A DNA stretch of 64,000 bases from Elymus sibiricus (lineage: Eukaryota > Streptophyta > Magnoliopsida > Poales > Poaceae): positions 300,168,166 through 300,232,165 of the forward strand of contig CM077666.1 in the NCBI GenBank assembly GCA_039707655.1, given 5' to 3'. Each line of letters opens with the position of its first letter. Within the stretch, counting starts at the first letter, position 1. Position numbers and translations under genes: made by a program. The notes under the pieces are model-generated. The model saw only the letters and a program-made list of their open reading frames with translations, was not told where the DNA came from and did not search any database. Below, piece after piece: positions 22,710 to 34,660 of the stretch.

Positions 22710-24130
22710 TCAGGGTGCTGGAGTGTTCCGGAAGGACTCTTTGATGTGTTCCTCCGGTGTCATTGTTTGAATAATATTAATTTCAACATTAATGGGAGTA
22801 CCTGAAATATAATGCTTAATTCTTTGCCCATTCACCACTCTCGGGTTGGTGTCTTCAGAGTTGTTGATTTTTATGGCTCCGGAACGGTAAACTTCTTCGA
22901 TGACATATGTCCCCTCCCATTTAGAGAGAAGCTTTCCTGCAAAGAATCTCAAACGAGAATTGTATAATAAAACATGATCTCCTACTTTGAATTCCCATTT
23001 TTGAATTCTTTTGTCATGCCATCTTTTAACTTTTTCTTTAAACAACTTAGCATTTTCATAGGCTTGGGTTCTCCATTCATCTAAAGAGGAAATATCAAAT
23101 AACCTCTTCTCACCGACAAGTTTAAAATCATAATTGAGTTCTTTAATTGCCCAATAAGCTTTGTGTTCTAGTTCAAGAGGTAAATGACATGCTTTTCCAT
23201 AAACCATTTTATACGGAGACATACCCATGGGTTTTTTATATGCAATACTGTAGGCCCATAATGCATCATCAAGTTTCGTAGACCAATTCTTTCTAGATCT
23301 ATTAACAGTCTTTTTCAAAATCAATTTTATTTCTCTATTAGTTAATTCAGCTTGACCACTAGACTGAGGATGATAGGGAGATGCAATTCTATGATTAATA
23401 TCATACCTAGCAAGCAATTTACGGAAAGCACCATGAATAAAATGTGAACCACCATCAGTCATAAAATATCTAGGGACTCCAAACCTCGGGAAAATAACTT
23501 CTTTAAGCATTTTAATAGAAGTGTCATGATCAACACTACTAGTTGGAATAGCTTCTACCCACTTAGTAACGTAATCAACAGCAACTAAAATATGAGTATA
23601 CCTGTTGGATTTAGGAAAAGGTCCCATATAATCGAAACCCCAAACATCAAATGGTTCAATAACAAGTGAATAATTCATAGGCATTTCCTGACGTCTACCA
23701 ACATTACCAATTCTTTGACATTCATCACAAGAAAGGACAAACTTACGTGCATCCTTGAAAAGAGTAGGCCAATAAAAACCAGATTGTAATACCTTGTGTG
23801 CAATTCGATCTCCCGCATGGTGTCCTCCATATGCCTCGGAGTGACACTTACGTAGGATTTGTTCCTGTTCATGCTCAGGTACACAACGTCTAATAATACC
23901 ATCTACTCCTTCTTTATATAAGTGTGGGTCATCCCAAAAGTAATGTCTTAAATCAAAGAAGAACTTTTTCTTTTGTTGATATGTAAAGCTAGGTGGTATG
24001 TATTTAGCAATAATGTAATTAGCATAGTCTGCATACCAACAATAACTTTTTCTTTTGTTGATATGTAAAGCTAGGTGGTATGTATTTAGCAACAATGTAA
24101 TTAGCATAGTCTGCATACCAAGGAGTACAA
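22710..24130 (-). pseudogene. Integrase and pol C-terminus of element 1
   Basis: The frame encodes an HHCC zinc finger, seen as EAYGGHHAGDRIAH and then CDECQR. The integrase core follows with catalytic D (GFDYMGPF), D (FMTDGGSHF) and E (SGQAELTNREI), then a long C-terminal domain (VGDHVLLYNSRLRFFAGKL) typical of gypsy integrases. It joins DNA inside the host nucleus. The reading frame is lost at the upstream end by an 82-bp tandem duplication (units at about 23967 and 24049), which is not a multiple of three. Otherwise this part is open. Confidence 0.85.
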
Positions 24131-24512
24131 CGAGAAGCATTTATCATAGCTAATTGTTCATCAGGAAAATCATCTTTAATAGCAAGTGGGTCATCAAGAA
24201 CATTTTCCATTCTAGACAAATTATCAGCCACGGGATTCTTAGCTCCCATTCTATCAATAATATGCAAGTCAAATTCTTGTAGCAGAAGAACCCATCTAAT
24301 AAGTCTAGGTTTAGCATCTTTCTTTTCCATAAGGTATTTAATAGCAGCATGATTAGTGTGAATAGTAACTTTGGAATCAACAATGTAAGATCTAAATTTA
24401 TCACATGCAAACACAACTGCTAAAAATTCTTTCTCAGTAGTAGCATAATTTCTTTGAGCACTGTCTAGAGTTTACTAGCATAATGAATAACATTCAATTT
24501 CTTATCAACTCT
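24131..24512 (-). pseudogene. RNase H domain of element 1, frameshifted
   Basis: Two frames cover the RNase H of pol ([20 protein letters not shown] and then [11 protein letters not shown]). The section between it and RT is broken by a TAG at 24513-24515, probably from CAG, and by an apparent one-base deletion near 24465-24475. The domain would degrade the RNA strand during reverse transcription. Confidence 0.75.
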
Positions 24513-27071
24513 CTATCCTAGAACAGCACCAACAGCATAATCACTAGCATCACACATAATTTCAAAGGGTAGGTTCCAATCAGGTGGTTGAACAATAGGT
24601 GCAGAAATTAAGGCTTTCTTAAGTATTTCAAAAGCTTCTACACAATCATCAACAAAAACAAAAGGAAGATCCTTTTGCAAGAGATTAGTAAGAGGCCTAG
24701 AAATCTTAGAAAAATCTTTTATAAACCTTCTATAGAAACCAACATGACCAAGGAAACTTCTTATACCTTTGATATCTTTAGGGCATGGCATTTTCTCAAT
24801 AGCATCAACTTTAGCTTTATCAACTTCAATACCTCTTTCAGAAATTTTATGCCCAAGGACTATACCTTCATTTACCATAAAGTGGCACTTCTCCCAATTC
24901 AAGACAAGATTAGTTTCTTCACATCTCTGCAAAACTCGATCAAGGTTGCTTAAGCAATCATCAAAAGAGGTTCCATAAATGGAAAAATCATCCATGAAAA
25001 CCTCAACAATCTTTTCACAAAAATCAGAGAATATAGCAGTCATACATCTTTGAAAGGTAGCAAGTGCATTACATAAACCAAAAGGCATACGACGATAAGC
25101 ATAAGTTCCAAAAGGACAAGTAAAGGTGGTTTTCTCTTGATCTTCTTGTGATACAGGTATTTGAGAAAAACCAGAATATCCATCTAGAAAACAAAAGTGT
25201 GTATGCTTAGACAATCTTTCTAACATTTGATCAATAAAAGGCAAAGGATAGTGGTCTTTCCTAGTAGCTTTATTCAATTTCCTGAAATCAATTACCATCC
25301 TATAGCCAGTTACAGTTCTTTGTGGAATGAGTTCATTTTTATCATTAGGAACAACGGTAATACCTGCTTTCTTAGGGACACAATGAACAGGGCTTACCCA
25401 TGTACTATCAGCTATGGGATAAATTATACCTGCCTCCAGAAGCTTTAATATTTTAGTTCTTACCACATCTTTTATTTTAGGATTCAAGCGACGTTGATGA
25501 TCAATGACAGGTTTAGCATCTGGCTCCATATTAATCTTGTGCTGACATAGAGTGGGACTAATGCCCTTAAGATCATCAAGAGTATATCCAATAGCAGCAC
25601 GGTGCTTCCTCAGAGTTTTAAGCAATCTATTTTCTTCATGCTCTGAAAGGTTAGCACTAATAATAACATGGTATATCTTCTTCTCATCAAGATAAGCATA
25701 TTTAAGTGTATCAAGTAATTGTTTCAATTCAAACACAGGGTCACCCTTAGGTGGTGGGGGATCTCCCAAGATTTCAACAGGCCAATTATGTTTCAGAATA
25801 GGTGCTTGTTTAAAGAATAATTCATCTATTTCATTTCTTTCATTCATATGCATATCATTCTCATGCCCAAGCAAATATTGTTCTAAAGGATCAGTGGGAG
25901 GCACAGCAATAGAGGCAAGACCAATAATTTCATCTTTATTGGGTAATTCTTTATCATGAGGTTGTCTACGAAATTTAGAGAAATTAAACTCATGAGACAT
26001 CTCACCAAAATTAACACTAACAATTTCTTTAGTGCAATCGATCTTAGCATTAACAGTATTCAAGAAGGGTCTACCTAATATAATGGGACAAAAATCATCT
26101 TGTGGTGATCCAAGAACAAGAAAATCAGTAGGATATTTGATCTTACCACACAGGACTTCAACATCTCTAACAATCCCAAGTGTTGAAATAGTATCTCTAT
26201 TTGCAAGCTTAATAGTAACATCAATATCTTCAATCTCAACAGGTGCAATATCATTCATGACTTCTTGATAGAGAGTAAACGGAATAGCACTCACACTAGC
26301 ACCAATATCACATAAACCATGATAGCAATGATCTCCAATTTTAACAGAAATAACAAGCATGCCAATTACAGGTTTGTTTTTATCTTTAGTGTCTGGCTTA
26401 GCAATTCTAGTTGCTTCATCATAGAAATATATGACATGTCCATCAATATTATCAACCAAAAGATCTTTAACCATTGCAACACTAGGTTCAACTTTAATTT
26501 GTTCAGAAGGTCTAGGTGTTCTAATATTACTCTTATTAACCACAGTTGAAGCTTTAGCATGTTCCTTAATCCTAACAGGGAAAGGAGGTTTCTCAATATA
26601 AGCAGTAGGCACAACTGGATCAACATGGTAAACAATTGTTTCTTCTTTAACACTAACAGGTTCTTCATTCAATTCAATAGGTGGATGATATTTAAACCAT
26701 TTCTCCTTAGGGAGATCAACATGAGGAGCAAAAGATTCACAAAAGGTAGCTACTATCTCAGAGTCAAGACCATATTTAGTACTAAACTTACGAAAAGCAT
26801 CAGTTTCCATAAAAGATTTAACACAATCAAACTCAAGATTTATACCTGACTCATTACCTTTGTCGATTTCCCAATCTTTAGAGTTATGTTTAATTCTTTC
26901 TAGAAGATCCCATATGGATTCAATAGTTCTCTTCATAAAGGAACCAGTAGAAGAAGTATCGAGCATGGATCGATCATTATAAGAAAGCCAAGCATAAATT
27001 TTTTGAAGAATTATTTCTCTTGAGAGCTCATTATTGGGGCATGTGTGCAACATATACTTAAGCCTCCCCAA
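24513..27071 (-). pseudogene. Gag end, protease and reverse transcriptase of element 1
   Basis: An 851-codon open stretch in one frame. In order: the tail of gag (CPNNELSREI, MLDTSSTGSF); an aspartic protease with CDIGASVSAIP near residue 250; the RT with VIDFRKLNKATRK, LDGYSGFSQI, YRRMPFGLCNA, the catalytic FMDDF, and the thumb GHVGFYRRFIKDFSK; and the start of RNase H (CDASDYAVGAVLG). It is preceded by a one-base deletion near 27072 that separates it from the gag start, and it ends at a TAG at 24513. The polymerase core itself looks intact. Confidence 0.88.
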
Positions 27072-27529
27072 GCTTGAGTGATACTTTCTCCTTCACGAGG
27101 CCAAAAATTATATACATAATTCCGATCATGATGAACCAAATGCATAGGATAAAATTTCTGGTGGAATTCCAGCTTCAACTGGTTCTAGTCCCATGTTTCA
27201 GTATCATCACATAGCCTATACCATGTCAATGCCTTTCCCTCCAAAGATAAAGGGAATACTTTCTTCTTAACTCCATCTCTGGATAAACCTGCAAGCTTAA
27301 ACAATCCACAAATTTCATCCACATAGATCAAGTGCATATCGGGATGTACCGTTCCATCTCCTGCATAAGGATTAGCTAGCAGTTTCTCTACCCTACCCGA
27401 AGGAATTTCATAATAAATATTTTCACTAGGTTCAATAGGTTGAGGAGTAACTCTCAATGCTTCCGGTCGAGGTGAAGAAACCCCGAACAAACCCCTCAAA
27501 GGATTACTTTCCATAGTGACAAGTGACAA
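27072..27529 (-). pseudogene. Gag N-terminus of element 1
   Basis: Starts MSLVTMESNPLRGLFG and includes the conserved capsid segment LEGKALTWYRL. A TAG at 27185-27187 replaces the expected Trp codon, after which the frame continues (QLKLEFHQKFYPM) to the one-base deletion near 27072. Confidence 0.8.
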
Positions 27530-27591
27530 TAAATTTCAGCACGTAATATGAATGTTTCCTTACCAAATTCCACTCACCAAAGGCGCTTCAC

Positions 27592-27609
27592 TCCCCGGCA
27601 ACGGCGCCA
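27592..27609 (-). other. Primer-binding site, tRNA-Asp
   Basis: The minus strand reads TGGCGCCGTTGCCGGGGA, the complement of the plant tRNA-Asp 3' end, eleven nt inside the 5' LTR. Confidence 0.9.
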
Positions 27610-27620
27610 GAAAAGAGTCT

Positions 27621-29120
27621 TGATAACTCACAAGTATAGGGGATCAATCGTAGTCCTTTCGATAAGTAAGAGTGTCGAACCCAACGAGGAGCAGAAGGAA
27701 ATGACAAGCGGTTTTCAGAAGGTATTCTCTTCAAGTATTGAAAGTAGCGGTAACAGCTAATTTTGATGGCTAGATAATTCGTAACAAGTAACAAGTAGTA
27801 ACGGTAAAAAAAGTGCAGAAAGGTGGCCCAATACTTTTTGTAGCAAAGGACAAGACGGAACGAACTCGTATAATAAGCAAAGCGTTCTCGAGGACACATG
27901 GGAATTTCATCTAGTCACTTTCATCATGTTTGTTTGATTAGCGTTCGCTACTTTGATAATTTGATATGTGGGTGGGCCGGTGCTTGGGTGCTGTTCTTAC
28001 TTTAACAAGGCTCCCACTTATGATTACCCCCTCTCGCAAGCATCCGCAACTACGAAAGAAGAATTAAGATAACTCTAACCATAGCATGAAACATATGGAT
28101 CCAAATCAGCCCCTTACGAAATAACGCATAAACTAGGGTTTAAGCTTCTGTCACTCTAGCAACCCATCATCTAATTACTACTCCACAATGCCTTCCCTTA
28201 GGCCCAAAGATGGTGAAGTGTCATGTAGTCGACGTTCACACGACACCACTAAAGGAAGAACAACATACATAGCATCAAAATATCGAACGAATACCAAATT
28301 CACATGATTACTTATGACAAGACTTCTCCCATGTCCTCAAGAACAAAAGTAACTACTCACAAATCATATTCATGTTCAAAATCAGAGGGGTATTGAATAG
28401 CATTAAGGATCTGAACATATAACCTTCCACCAAATAAACCAACTAGCATCAACTACAAGATGTAATCAACACTAGTAGCAACACACAGGTACCAATGTGA
28501 GGTTTTGAGAGAAAGATTGAATACAAGAGATGAACTAGGGTTTGAGATGAGATGGTGCTGGTGAAGATGTTGATGAAGATTGGTCCTTCCATGATGAGAG
28601 GATCATTGGTGATGTCGATGGCTTCGATTTCCTCCTCCCGGAGGGAAGTATCCCCTGCGGAATCTCTCCGCCGGAGAGCAAAAGTGCTCCTGCCCAGGTT
28701 CCGCCTCGAGACGGCGGCGCTTCGTCCCGAAAGTCTTCTCTGTATTTTTTTTGGGCAAAAGAGCCTATATAGCAGAAGGAGGGGCCAGACGCCAGCCAGG
28801 GGCCCCACAAGGCATCAGGGCGCGCCCTGTTGCCTTGTGGGCAACTGGTGGGTCCCCTCTGGTATTTCTTTTCTCTAGTATTTTTATATATATTCAATAA
28901 AAAATCTCTGTGAAGTTTTAGGTCAATTGGAGCTCTGTAGAATAGGTATCTCTGATGTGGCTATTTCAGGTCCAGAATTCCAGCTGCCGGTATTCTCCCT
29001 CTTCATGTAAGCCTTGCAAATTAAGAGAGAAAAGGAATGAGAATTGCATCATAAAGTTTAATAATGATCAAAAACATAATAAATAACAGTAGGAAATCAT
29101 GATGCAAATTTGACGTATCA
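27621..29120 (-). repeat. 5' LTR of Athila-lineage element 1
   Basis: 1500 bp. Its hairpin (28804-28840) is an almost perfect palindrome, shorter than the copy in the 3' LTR, which has a G-run loop. This LTR also has an extra segment near 29020-29055. Confidence 0.95.
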
Positions 29121-29125
29121 TCTCA

Positions 29126-29202
29126 CTATCTTGAACCTTGTCTATATTACTTCCTTTACCATTGCATAATGGGGTACTCTTCTCCAATATTCTGGCGGCA
29201 TT
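29126..29202 (-). pseudogene. CACTA protein, last exon (copy 2, right piece)
   Basis: Starts after the acceptor CTTTTAG (read leftwards at about 29203) and encodes NAARILEKSTPLCNGKGSN. It runs into the Athila insertion site at 29126 and continues in the same frame at 18825 once the retrotransposon and one TCTCA are removed. Confidence 0.6.
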
Positions 29203-29204
29203 CT

Positions 29205-29687
29205 AAAAGAGGAACAAGCAGACACATCTCAGGTTCAGCATGTAGTATATGAAACTCATTTTGGTAAACCAGTTCAGTGGTAATGTTGACAGGATAACAG
29301 CATGAAACATACATATATTTATGTACTATGGTCACTGTATTGTCTATATCATCCTAGTTTATGTTGCCAAATCAAGATAGAGACGCAGTTCAAATCATAT
29401 GTGTTTAAGACAAAGCCGCATAGACTGAATATAAGTGTGGGAAACTAACAGCACTAACAACACTTGTAATGTGCATGACATGAGAACATAACTGGTTACA
29501 CAATTGAAACTGAAATCAACATAGAGCAAGAAGTTACAACAGCAAACCAGTTAAAGAAATAGGTTTAAAACATACCTGTTGTGCCATTGAAGTTTCAATT
29601 GGATCTTTCAAATTTGAAATTAGTTGGTATGAGTAAATACAGTGATGCAAGAGCAAAGGAGTATGCACCATAGCTACCGAATCTGAC
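29205..29687. other. CACTA intron region
   Basis: Mostly AT-rich intron. A possible 29-nt exon lies at 29576-29604, with a GTATGT donor and an AAAG acceptor on the minus strand, but it is too short to confirm. Confidence 0.35.
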
Positions 29688-29689
29688 CT

Positions 29690-31700
29690 AAGAACAGTTG
29701 TTCTTCTGCTTTAAGCATTGAGTTGGGGTTCGCAGTGCTGGTCCTCGTGCTTTTGGTGCTGCAGTTGCCTTACTAACTGCTCGTGTTTGGGTGCTCTGTG
29801 GTGGAGATGGTGCTGTGTCAAGTGGAACTGGGTTACTATCTGCTGGGGTTGGGGTTAGATGGGGTGTAGCTGGTTCTTTGTCCAACTGGGTAGGGGTACA
29901 TTCTGCGAGAGTCTGGCTTATGTGTGGTGGGGCTGGTTCTTGGGCAAGTACAACCGTGGTTCTATCTGCATCGACGGGTAGCACTGCCTTTTTTGAAGAC
30001 CGTGTTTTTACTCCCTTAGATACTGCCATCACCCCCTCCAATTCAAATGGCTGATAAACAAGAAAATTAATTTAATGTACAGACATTGTATGATAGACGG
30101 GTGCAATGGATAGTGGGGAATAAAAGAGGGCATGAAATAATTCACATATATGTTGTCTAACCAAACAGGATAGCATGACACAATTTCACATATATGATGG
30201 CTAACTAAACAGGATATCATGACACAATTTCACATATATGATGGCTAACTAAACATGATATAATGACATAATTCAAATATGATGTCTTTATTAATTAGGT
30301 TGGCATGCCATAATTCACATACATGCTGTCTATGGAAACATGATGGCATGATATAATTAATGGATAGAATGACATAATTCAAAATATGATGACTATGTAA
30401 ACAGGATGAGATGATATAACTATATGATGTCTTTATTAAATAGGTTGGCATGCCATAATTCACATACATGTTGTCTATGTAAACATGATGGCATGATATA
30501 ACTCGCATATATGATTTATATACTAAGCAAGTAAGCAGATGGCAATCGCATATATGATGTCTAAACTAAGCAGATGGCATTCAATATTGTGTATATGATG
30601 ACTAAACTAAGCAATTCAAGACAACATATGCATGATATGAGTGATATAACCCTGCCAAGTTTGAGCATACACCTCAAGGGGAAAATAGGACTGGTCATCT
30701 GTCCCTGAATCCTCCTCTGAGGAGCTATCTGTAACCAGCAAGATATCTGCTTCAGCAGGTAGCATTGTCTGCTCTGAAGACCTTGTTTTCACTCCAGATT
30801 TTTCCATCACCAATTCAAATGGCTGATGCACAGGAAGAGTAGTTGAATAAACAAACATTGTCGACAAATGGAATACGTAATACAAAAAAAGGATGGCATG
30901 ATATAATTCACACATATGATGCCTGGCTAAACAGCATGGCATTACACATAATTCACATATATAATGCCTTGCAACAAGATGGCATTGCATAATTCAAAAA
31001 TATGGTAATTAGGCACTAAACAGGTGGCATTCACACAAAGCATATCTAAACTAAGTAAATGACATAGCAATGCAAGACACCATATGCATGATATGAGCAA
31101 TATAACCCTGCCAAGTTAGAGCATACACCTGGGGGGGGGACTACGATTGGTCATCTATCTCTAAATCCTCCTCTTAGGAGCTATCTGTAACCGGCAAGAT
31201 ATGTGCTTCGTCAGATAGCACTGTCTGCTCTGAAGACCTTGTTTTCACTCCAGATTTTTCCATCACCGTGTCAAATGGCTGATGCACAGGAAGAGTAGTT
31301 GAATGTACTAACATTGTTGCAAATGTAATACGTAATGAAAAAAAGGATGGCATGATATAATTCACATATATGATGACTGGCTAAACAGGATGGAATTGCA
31401 AAATTCCCATATATGATGGGCTAAACAAGATGGCATTGCATAATTAACATATATGATATAGAAACTAAATAGATGGCATTCACACAAAACATGTCTAAAC
31501 TAAGCAGATGACATAGATGATGTGTAAAGTAAGCAATGCAAGGCGCCATATGCATGATACGACCAACATCAGCATGCCAAGTGAGAGCAAAGACCTCAGG
31601 GGGTAAATAGGAGTGGTCTGCTCCCTCTGAATCCCCCTCTGAACAGTTATCTTCCTCTTGGTTACAACCTGGAATGGGGGGAGGGGGGCTGCCATTGCGG
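29690..31700 (-). pseudogene. CACTA coding exons in a tandem array
   Basis: Four related exons on the minus strand. Clear cases: 29690-30050 (GVKTRSSKKAVLP, then a Pro/Thr-rich tail); 30673-30822 (PFELVMEKSGVKTRSSEQTM, ending before donor GTGTATGC); 31129-31278 (same, with stops where the second copy has SSSEED); and about 31590-31700 (EEDNCSEGDSEG and SYLPPEVFALTW only). Each begins after an acceptor ending ATCAG. Copies repeat about every 470 bp. They are Ser/Glu/Asp-rich with KTRSS; no catalytic domain is visible. They probably belong to the second CACTA gene, upstream of the exon at 29126-29202. Confidence 0.55.
30060..31510. repeat. Dispersed 40-50 bp repeats between CACTA exons
   Basis: Many degenerate copies of GATGGCATGATATAATTCACATATATGATG followed by CTAACTAAACAGG fill the introns of the exon array, in part as close tandems (30150-30260, 30290-30520, 30890-31010, 31340-31480). 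Confidence 0.7.
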
Positions 31701-33300
31701 CCACCATGGAGTGACGTCTGCATGACATTATATTGCCACGCAAGGCTGCCATTGCGGCCACCATTGTGTACAATAACTGACATGCATAGGAATAAAACAT
31801 AGTGAGATTATGTAAGGAATGCATATGGAAATCCATAGTGATGGCTCCTTACAGTTTGTTTCCCACCCAACATGAAACACATAGTAGACAACCAAGATTA
31901 AGAAGATAGTAGACAGAGATACTATTCGTTGCTGCCCCGATTTGCACCCCACAACCATTTAAAAACTCAAGTTTGATTATTAGTTTGGACCTAACTCGGA
32001 GTCTAAGAGGTGAACAGGACGATAAAGTAGCAGGTAATATTAAGCGATGCATAACGTAAGCAGACACGATCTCTTGCGGACCCGTGTAGTCCTTAAGGTC
32101 ATCTCCTCAGTTGATGATGGTAATGCAGTTGTGGTGGTTGCCGGCAGCGGGGAAGAAGATCTGAGGCGGCAAAAGACGGTCTGGAGGGGGGATCTCTGCT
32201 GCGGTGGATGCTTCCGTCGTTGGAGCAGCTCAGCTGGGGCGGACGATGGCGCGGCAGGAGCGGGACAAACCACACAAAGTTTTCTTTGAGACCTATCTGT
32301 ATCAGAAGTATAATTCTGTAAAGGCTCATTTGAGTTGGATGATTCTAACAACGTAGGGATGGGAAATACACGGGAATAGGATAGGAATGCACGTGCAAAA
32401 CAGATCATTTGCTAACACAGGATTTCTGTCAATCTGGGTGTTTGGTTCACAGGAATTGGAAGATCACAGAAATGCAAAGAAGCATGGTCATATTAAAGTC
32501 AAACCACATGAAAATGTACAGTTATAATGCGATTATGCTACTATCACTTAGTCTTGTTCTTCATGAGTAGGAATTTGAAAAGGAGGGCCAAGTGGATATT
32601 AAAATTCCTACGACTTTTCTTTGAAAGAGACACTAAAGGAAAAAATCCTACAGTTTTCCCTTGCTCCATTCCTTTGAACCAAATGCATGAATAGTAGTAC
32701 CATAGGAAACTTTCCAATTCCTATATCTTTCCTTCACTTTTCCTTTCAACCAGTGGCCATTCTAGTAGGCAGGCCTGAACAGGCAAAGGCCTACACTCCA
32801 AAAATGTTTTTGTACTACTTCTACTACTTTGGACCCAGCCCACTACACTACTAGCTCAACTCCCAGGCCCATCTACACATGCACAGCTCCAACGCGTAGA
32901 AATAAATAATGATGGCTTTCGAGAGAGTCCATCACGGATAGCTAACTTGCCTAGTACCTCACAGCTTGTCATATAGGAGAAACTATTCGTATTTCTCATT
33001 ACTACGTGTGCTCAGTGGACAATATAAATTACATGTAGAGTAAAAAGCGATGTGACAAGTGTACAACCTCTTTGGCGAAGCCATGTCGAGCTCAACATCA
33101 TTGGGTTGATCGCTGAGGATGCTGTGGCTGATGTGGCTGTTGGAGGCATGGAAGAAGATCTTAGGCGTCTGGAGATGGAGCTGAGGGTACTGCTCCGCTG
33201 TGATGGACGGTTTTGTCATTGGACCAGCTCCGGTGAGGTGTATGACAGCGAGGCTGAAGCAGGACAAGAGAGACAACGTTAACCTGAAGTGGGGTTCTAA
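31701..33300. other. CACTA interior with duplicated segment
   Basis: Segments at about 32090-32290 and 33050-33290 are related: in plus frame, GSGEEDLRRQ and GMEEDLRRLE are followed by a CxGxF/CxGRF block. Related GC-rich sequence flanks the Tat element (33985-34013 joined to 47535-47760). These could be repeated 5' exons or leader sequence. The rest is AT-rich without clear genes. Confidence 0.35.
32437..32690. mobile_element. Possible Harbinger/Tourist-like MITE
   Basis: Begins GTGTTTGGTTCACAGGAATT and ends ATTCCTTTGAACCAAATGC, an imperfect inverted repeat, with AT-rich DNA between. The exact ends and target duplication could not be fixed. Confidence 0.4.
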
Positions 33301-33377
33301 TAGCATCTCCAATAGATGATGTAAAATACATCACCAAAAAGTGCTAGATTTGAAAGACATCAGCCGCTCGTCTCTGA

Positions 33378-33497
33378 ACTTAACTGTTGAAACTGAATTT
33401 AACTGTCGAAACTGAATTTTACTATCGATACTGAAATGTACTCTCGAAACTGAATGTTACTGTCGAAACGAAATCTTACTGTCGGAACTGAACGTGG
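33378..33497. repeat. Tandem repeats, about 22 bp
   Basis: Five or six degenerate copies of ACTGTCGAAACTGAATTT. From 33590 to 33850 follows GC-rich DNA with many AGCAGCAG/GCGAGCAAGAG words, another simple repeat. Confidence 0.75.
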
Positions 33498-34018
33498 TAG
33501 TAGAAGAGAAGCAATGCACTAGTCGTTTTGGCCACTCGAGCATTAGTGGCAGAGAAGCAGTGATCTAAATCAGCAGCCGCTCCAGCAGGGAACGTACTAC
33601 CAGAGAGCAGCCGTGGCAGCTGGTCTTGTAGCAATAGCAGCGCCCAGAGCATCAGCGCGTGCAAGAGCCGTAGCAGCAGCAGGAGCGCGAGCGAGTGCCG
33701 AAGCTGCTGCTCGTGCAGCAGTAGTGCGAGCAAGAGTAGAGCAGCAGCGCGAGCAAGAGCAAGAGTAGAGCAGCAACGCGAGCGAGAGCTGGAGCAGCAG
33801 CAGCACGGCTAGCGACAGCCGAGCCGCAGCAGCAGCAGCTCCTGCTGATGTGGGCGTCGCCGCCAAGGGAGCAATGCCATGGAGGAAGTGGCCGGTGACG
33901 CCGCCGTCGATGGAGCCGCGCCATGGCGGCTCGAGATCGAGCAGCGGCAGCACCATGAGATCAAATAAAGGAGAAAATGCAGCGATTAGTGTAGAACCTC
34001 TTTGGTGGCGCTGACTAG

Positions 34019-34593
34019 TGACGAGGGCATGTACTAGGGATAGGGTAACAGGCCTGTCCTACAGACCCTACCCTAGGATACCATATGCCTTATACTGGGC
34101 CCCAGGTCCAGGTAAGCAGTCGGATGGTCCACAACCTGACATTCACTCGAAGTTCAATGAACCACTCGGGAAGCAGGAGTTCACTCGACTAGACTATTTC
34201 ACTTGGAGTACCCGAAAGTCACTCGACCAGAGAAGACTAGGAGACTCCAGGGATGCAACGGTCTGGATGTGCGCTCGCCTGTATTAATTGTAATCAATGT
34301 GCCTGTTACCTGGCGCCCTTAAACCCCCTCTTTAACCCCTGGTAATGGCCGCATTCATGGGGAGACTTGGCGGACACTATATAAGCCACCCCCAGCTCCA
34401 TTCCAAGGGTTCGCAATCCATTGTAACACATACACTCAAGTAATCAAGCTCTAGAGCATCGAGACGTAGGGCTGTTACCTCCACCGCTAAGGGGCCTGAA
34501 CTCGTAAATCCGAGTGTAACAACTGCACTATAGCTAGGCTCTGCCCTCTCATTTGTACCCCTACACACTACTGTCAGACTTGCACCCACGACA
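34019..34593 (+). repeat. 5' LTR of Tat-lineage element
   Basis: 575 bp. It contains CACTATATAAGCC at about 34374-34386, a likely TATA box, near the expected start of transcription, and carries several CACTCG/CGAGTG words. Confidence 0.95.
34376..34384 (+). promoter_or_regulatory. TATA box in Tat LTR
   Basis: CTATATAAG about 210 bp before the LTR end, conserved in the right LTR near 47313. Usual placement for an LTR promoter. Confidence 0.65.
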
Positions 34594-34595
34594 GT

Positions 34596-34612
34596 TGGCG
34601 CCCACCGTGGGG
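34596..34612 (+). other. Primer-binding site, tRNA-Lys
   Basis: TGGCGCCCACCGTGGGG two nt after the LTR, complementary to the 3' end of plant tRNA-Lys (CUU). Confidence 0.85.
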
Positions 34613-34660
34613 TAGGCGTCTAGCGACTTCCCGCGTAGTTGCATTTTTCTCATCATCATC

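Larger units (their letters stand above)
18826..29120 (-). mobile_element. Athila-lineage Ty3/gypsy retrotransposon, full length, broken genes
   Basis: LTRs at 18826-20308 and 27621-29120, beginning TGATACGTC and ending GTTATCA on the minus strand. The target duplication TCTCA is at 18821-18825 and 29121-29125. A tRNA-Asp primer site lies next to the right LTR and a purine tract next to the left LTR. The interior encodes gag, protease, RT, RNase H and integrase, then an extra coiled-coil frame. The RT signature (LDGYSGFSQI, FMDDF) and tRNA-Asp priming place it in the Athila lineage. Triticeae families such as Fatima, Sabrina and WHAM belong here; which one cannot be settled without a search. 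Confidence 0.95.

Noticed and set aside
24019..24414. Separate 131-codon gene
   Set aside because: It is the RNase H part of pol, cut off by a stop, a small deletion and the 82-bp duplication.
33597..33956. Ala-rich 119-codon minus frame
   Set aside because: Product of AGC/GCG simple repeats; no domain or conserved start.
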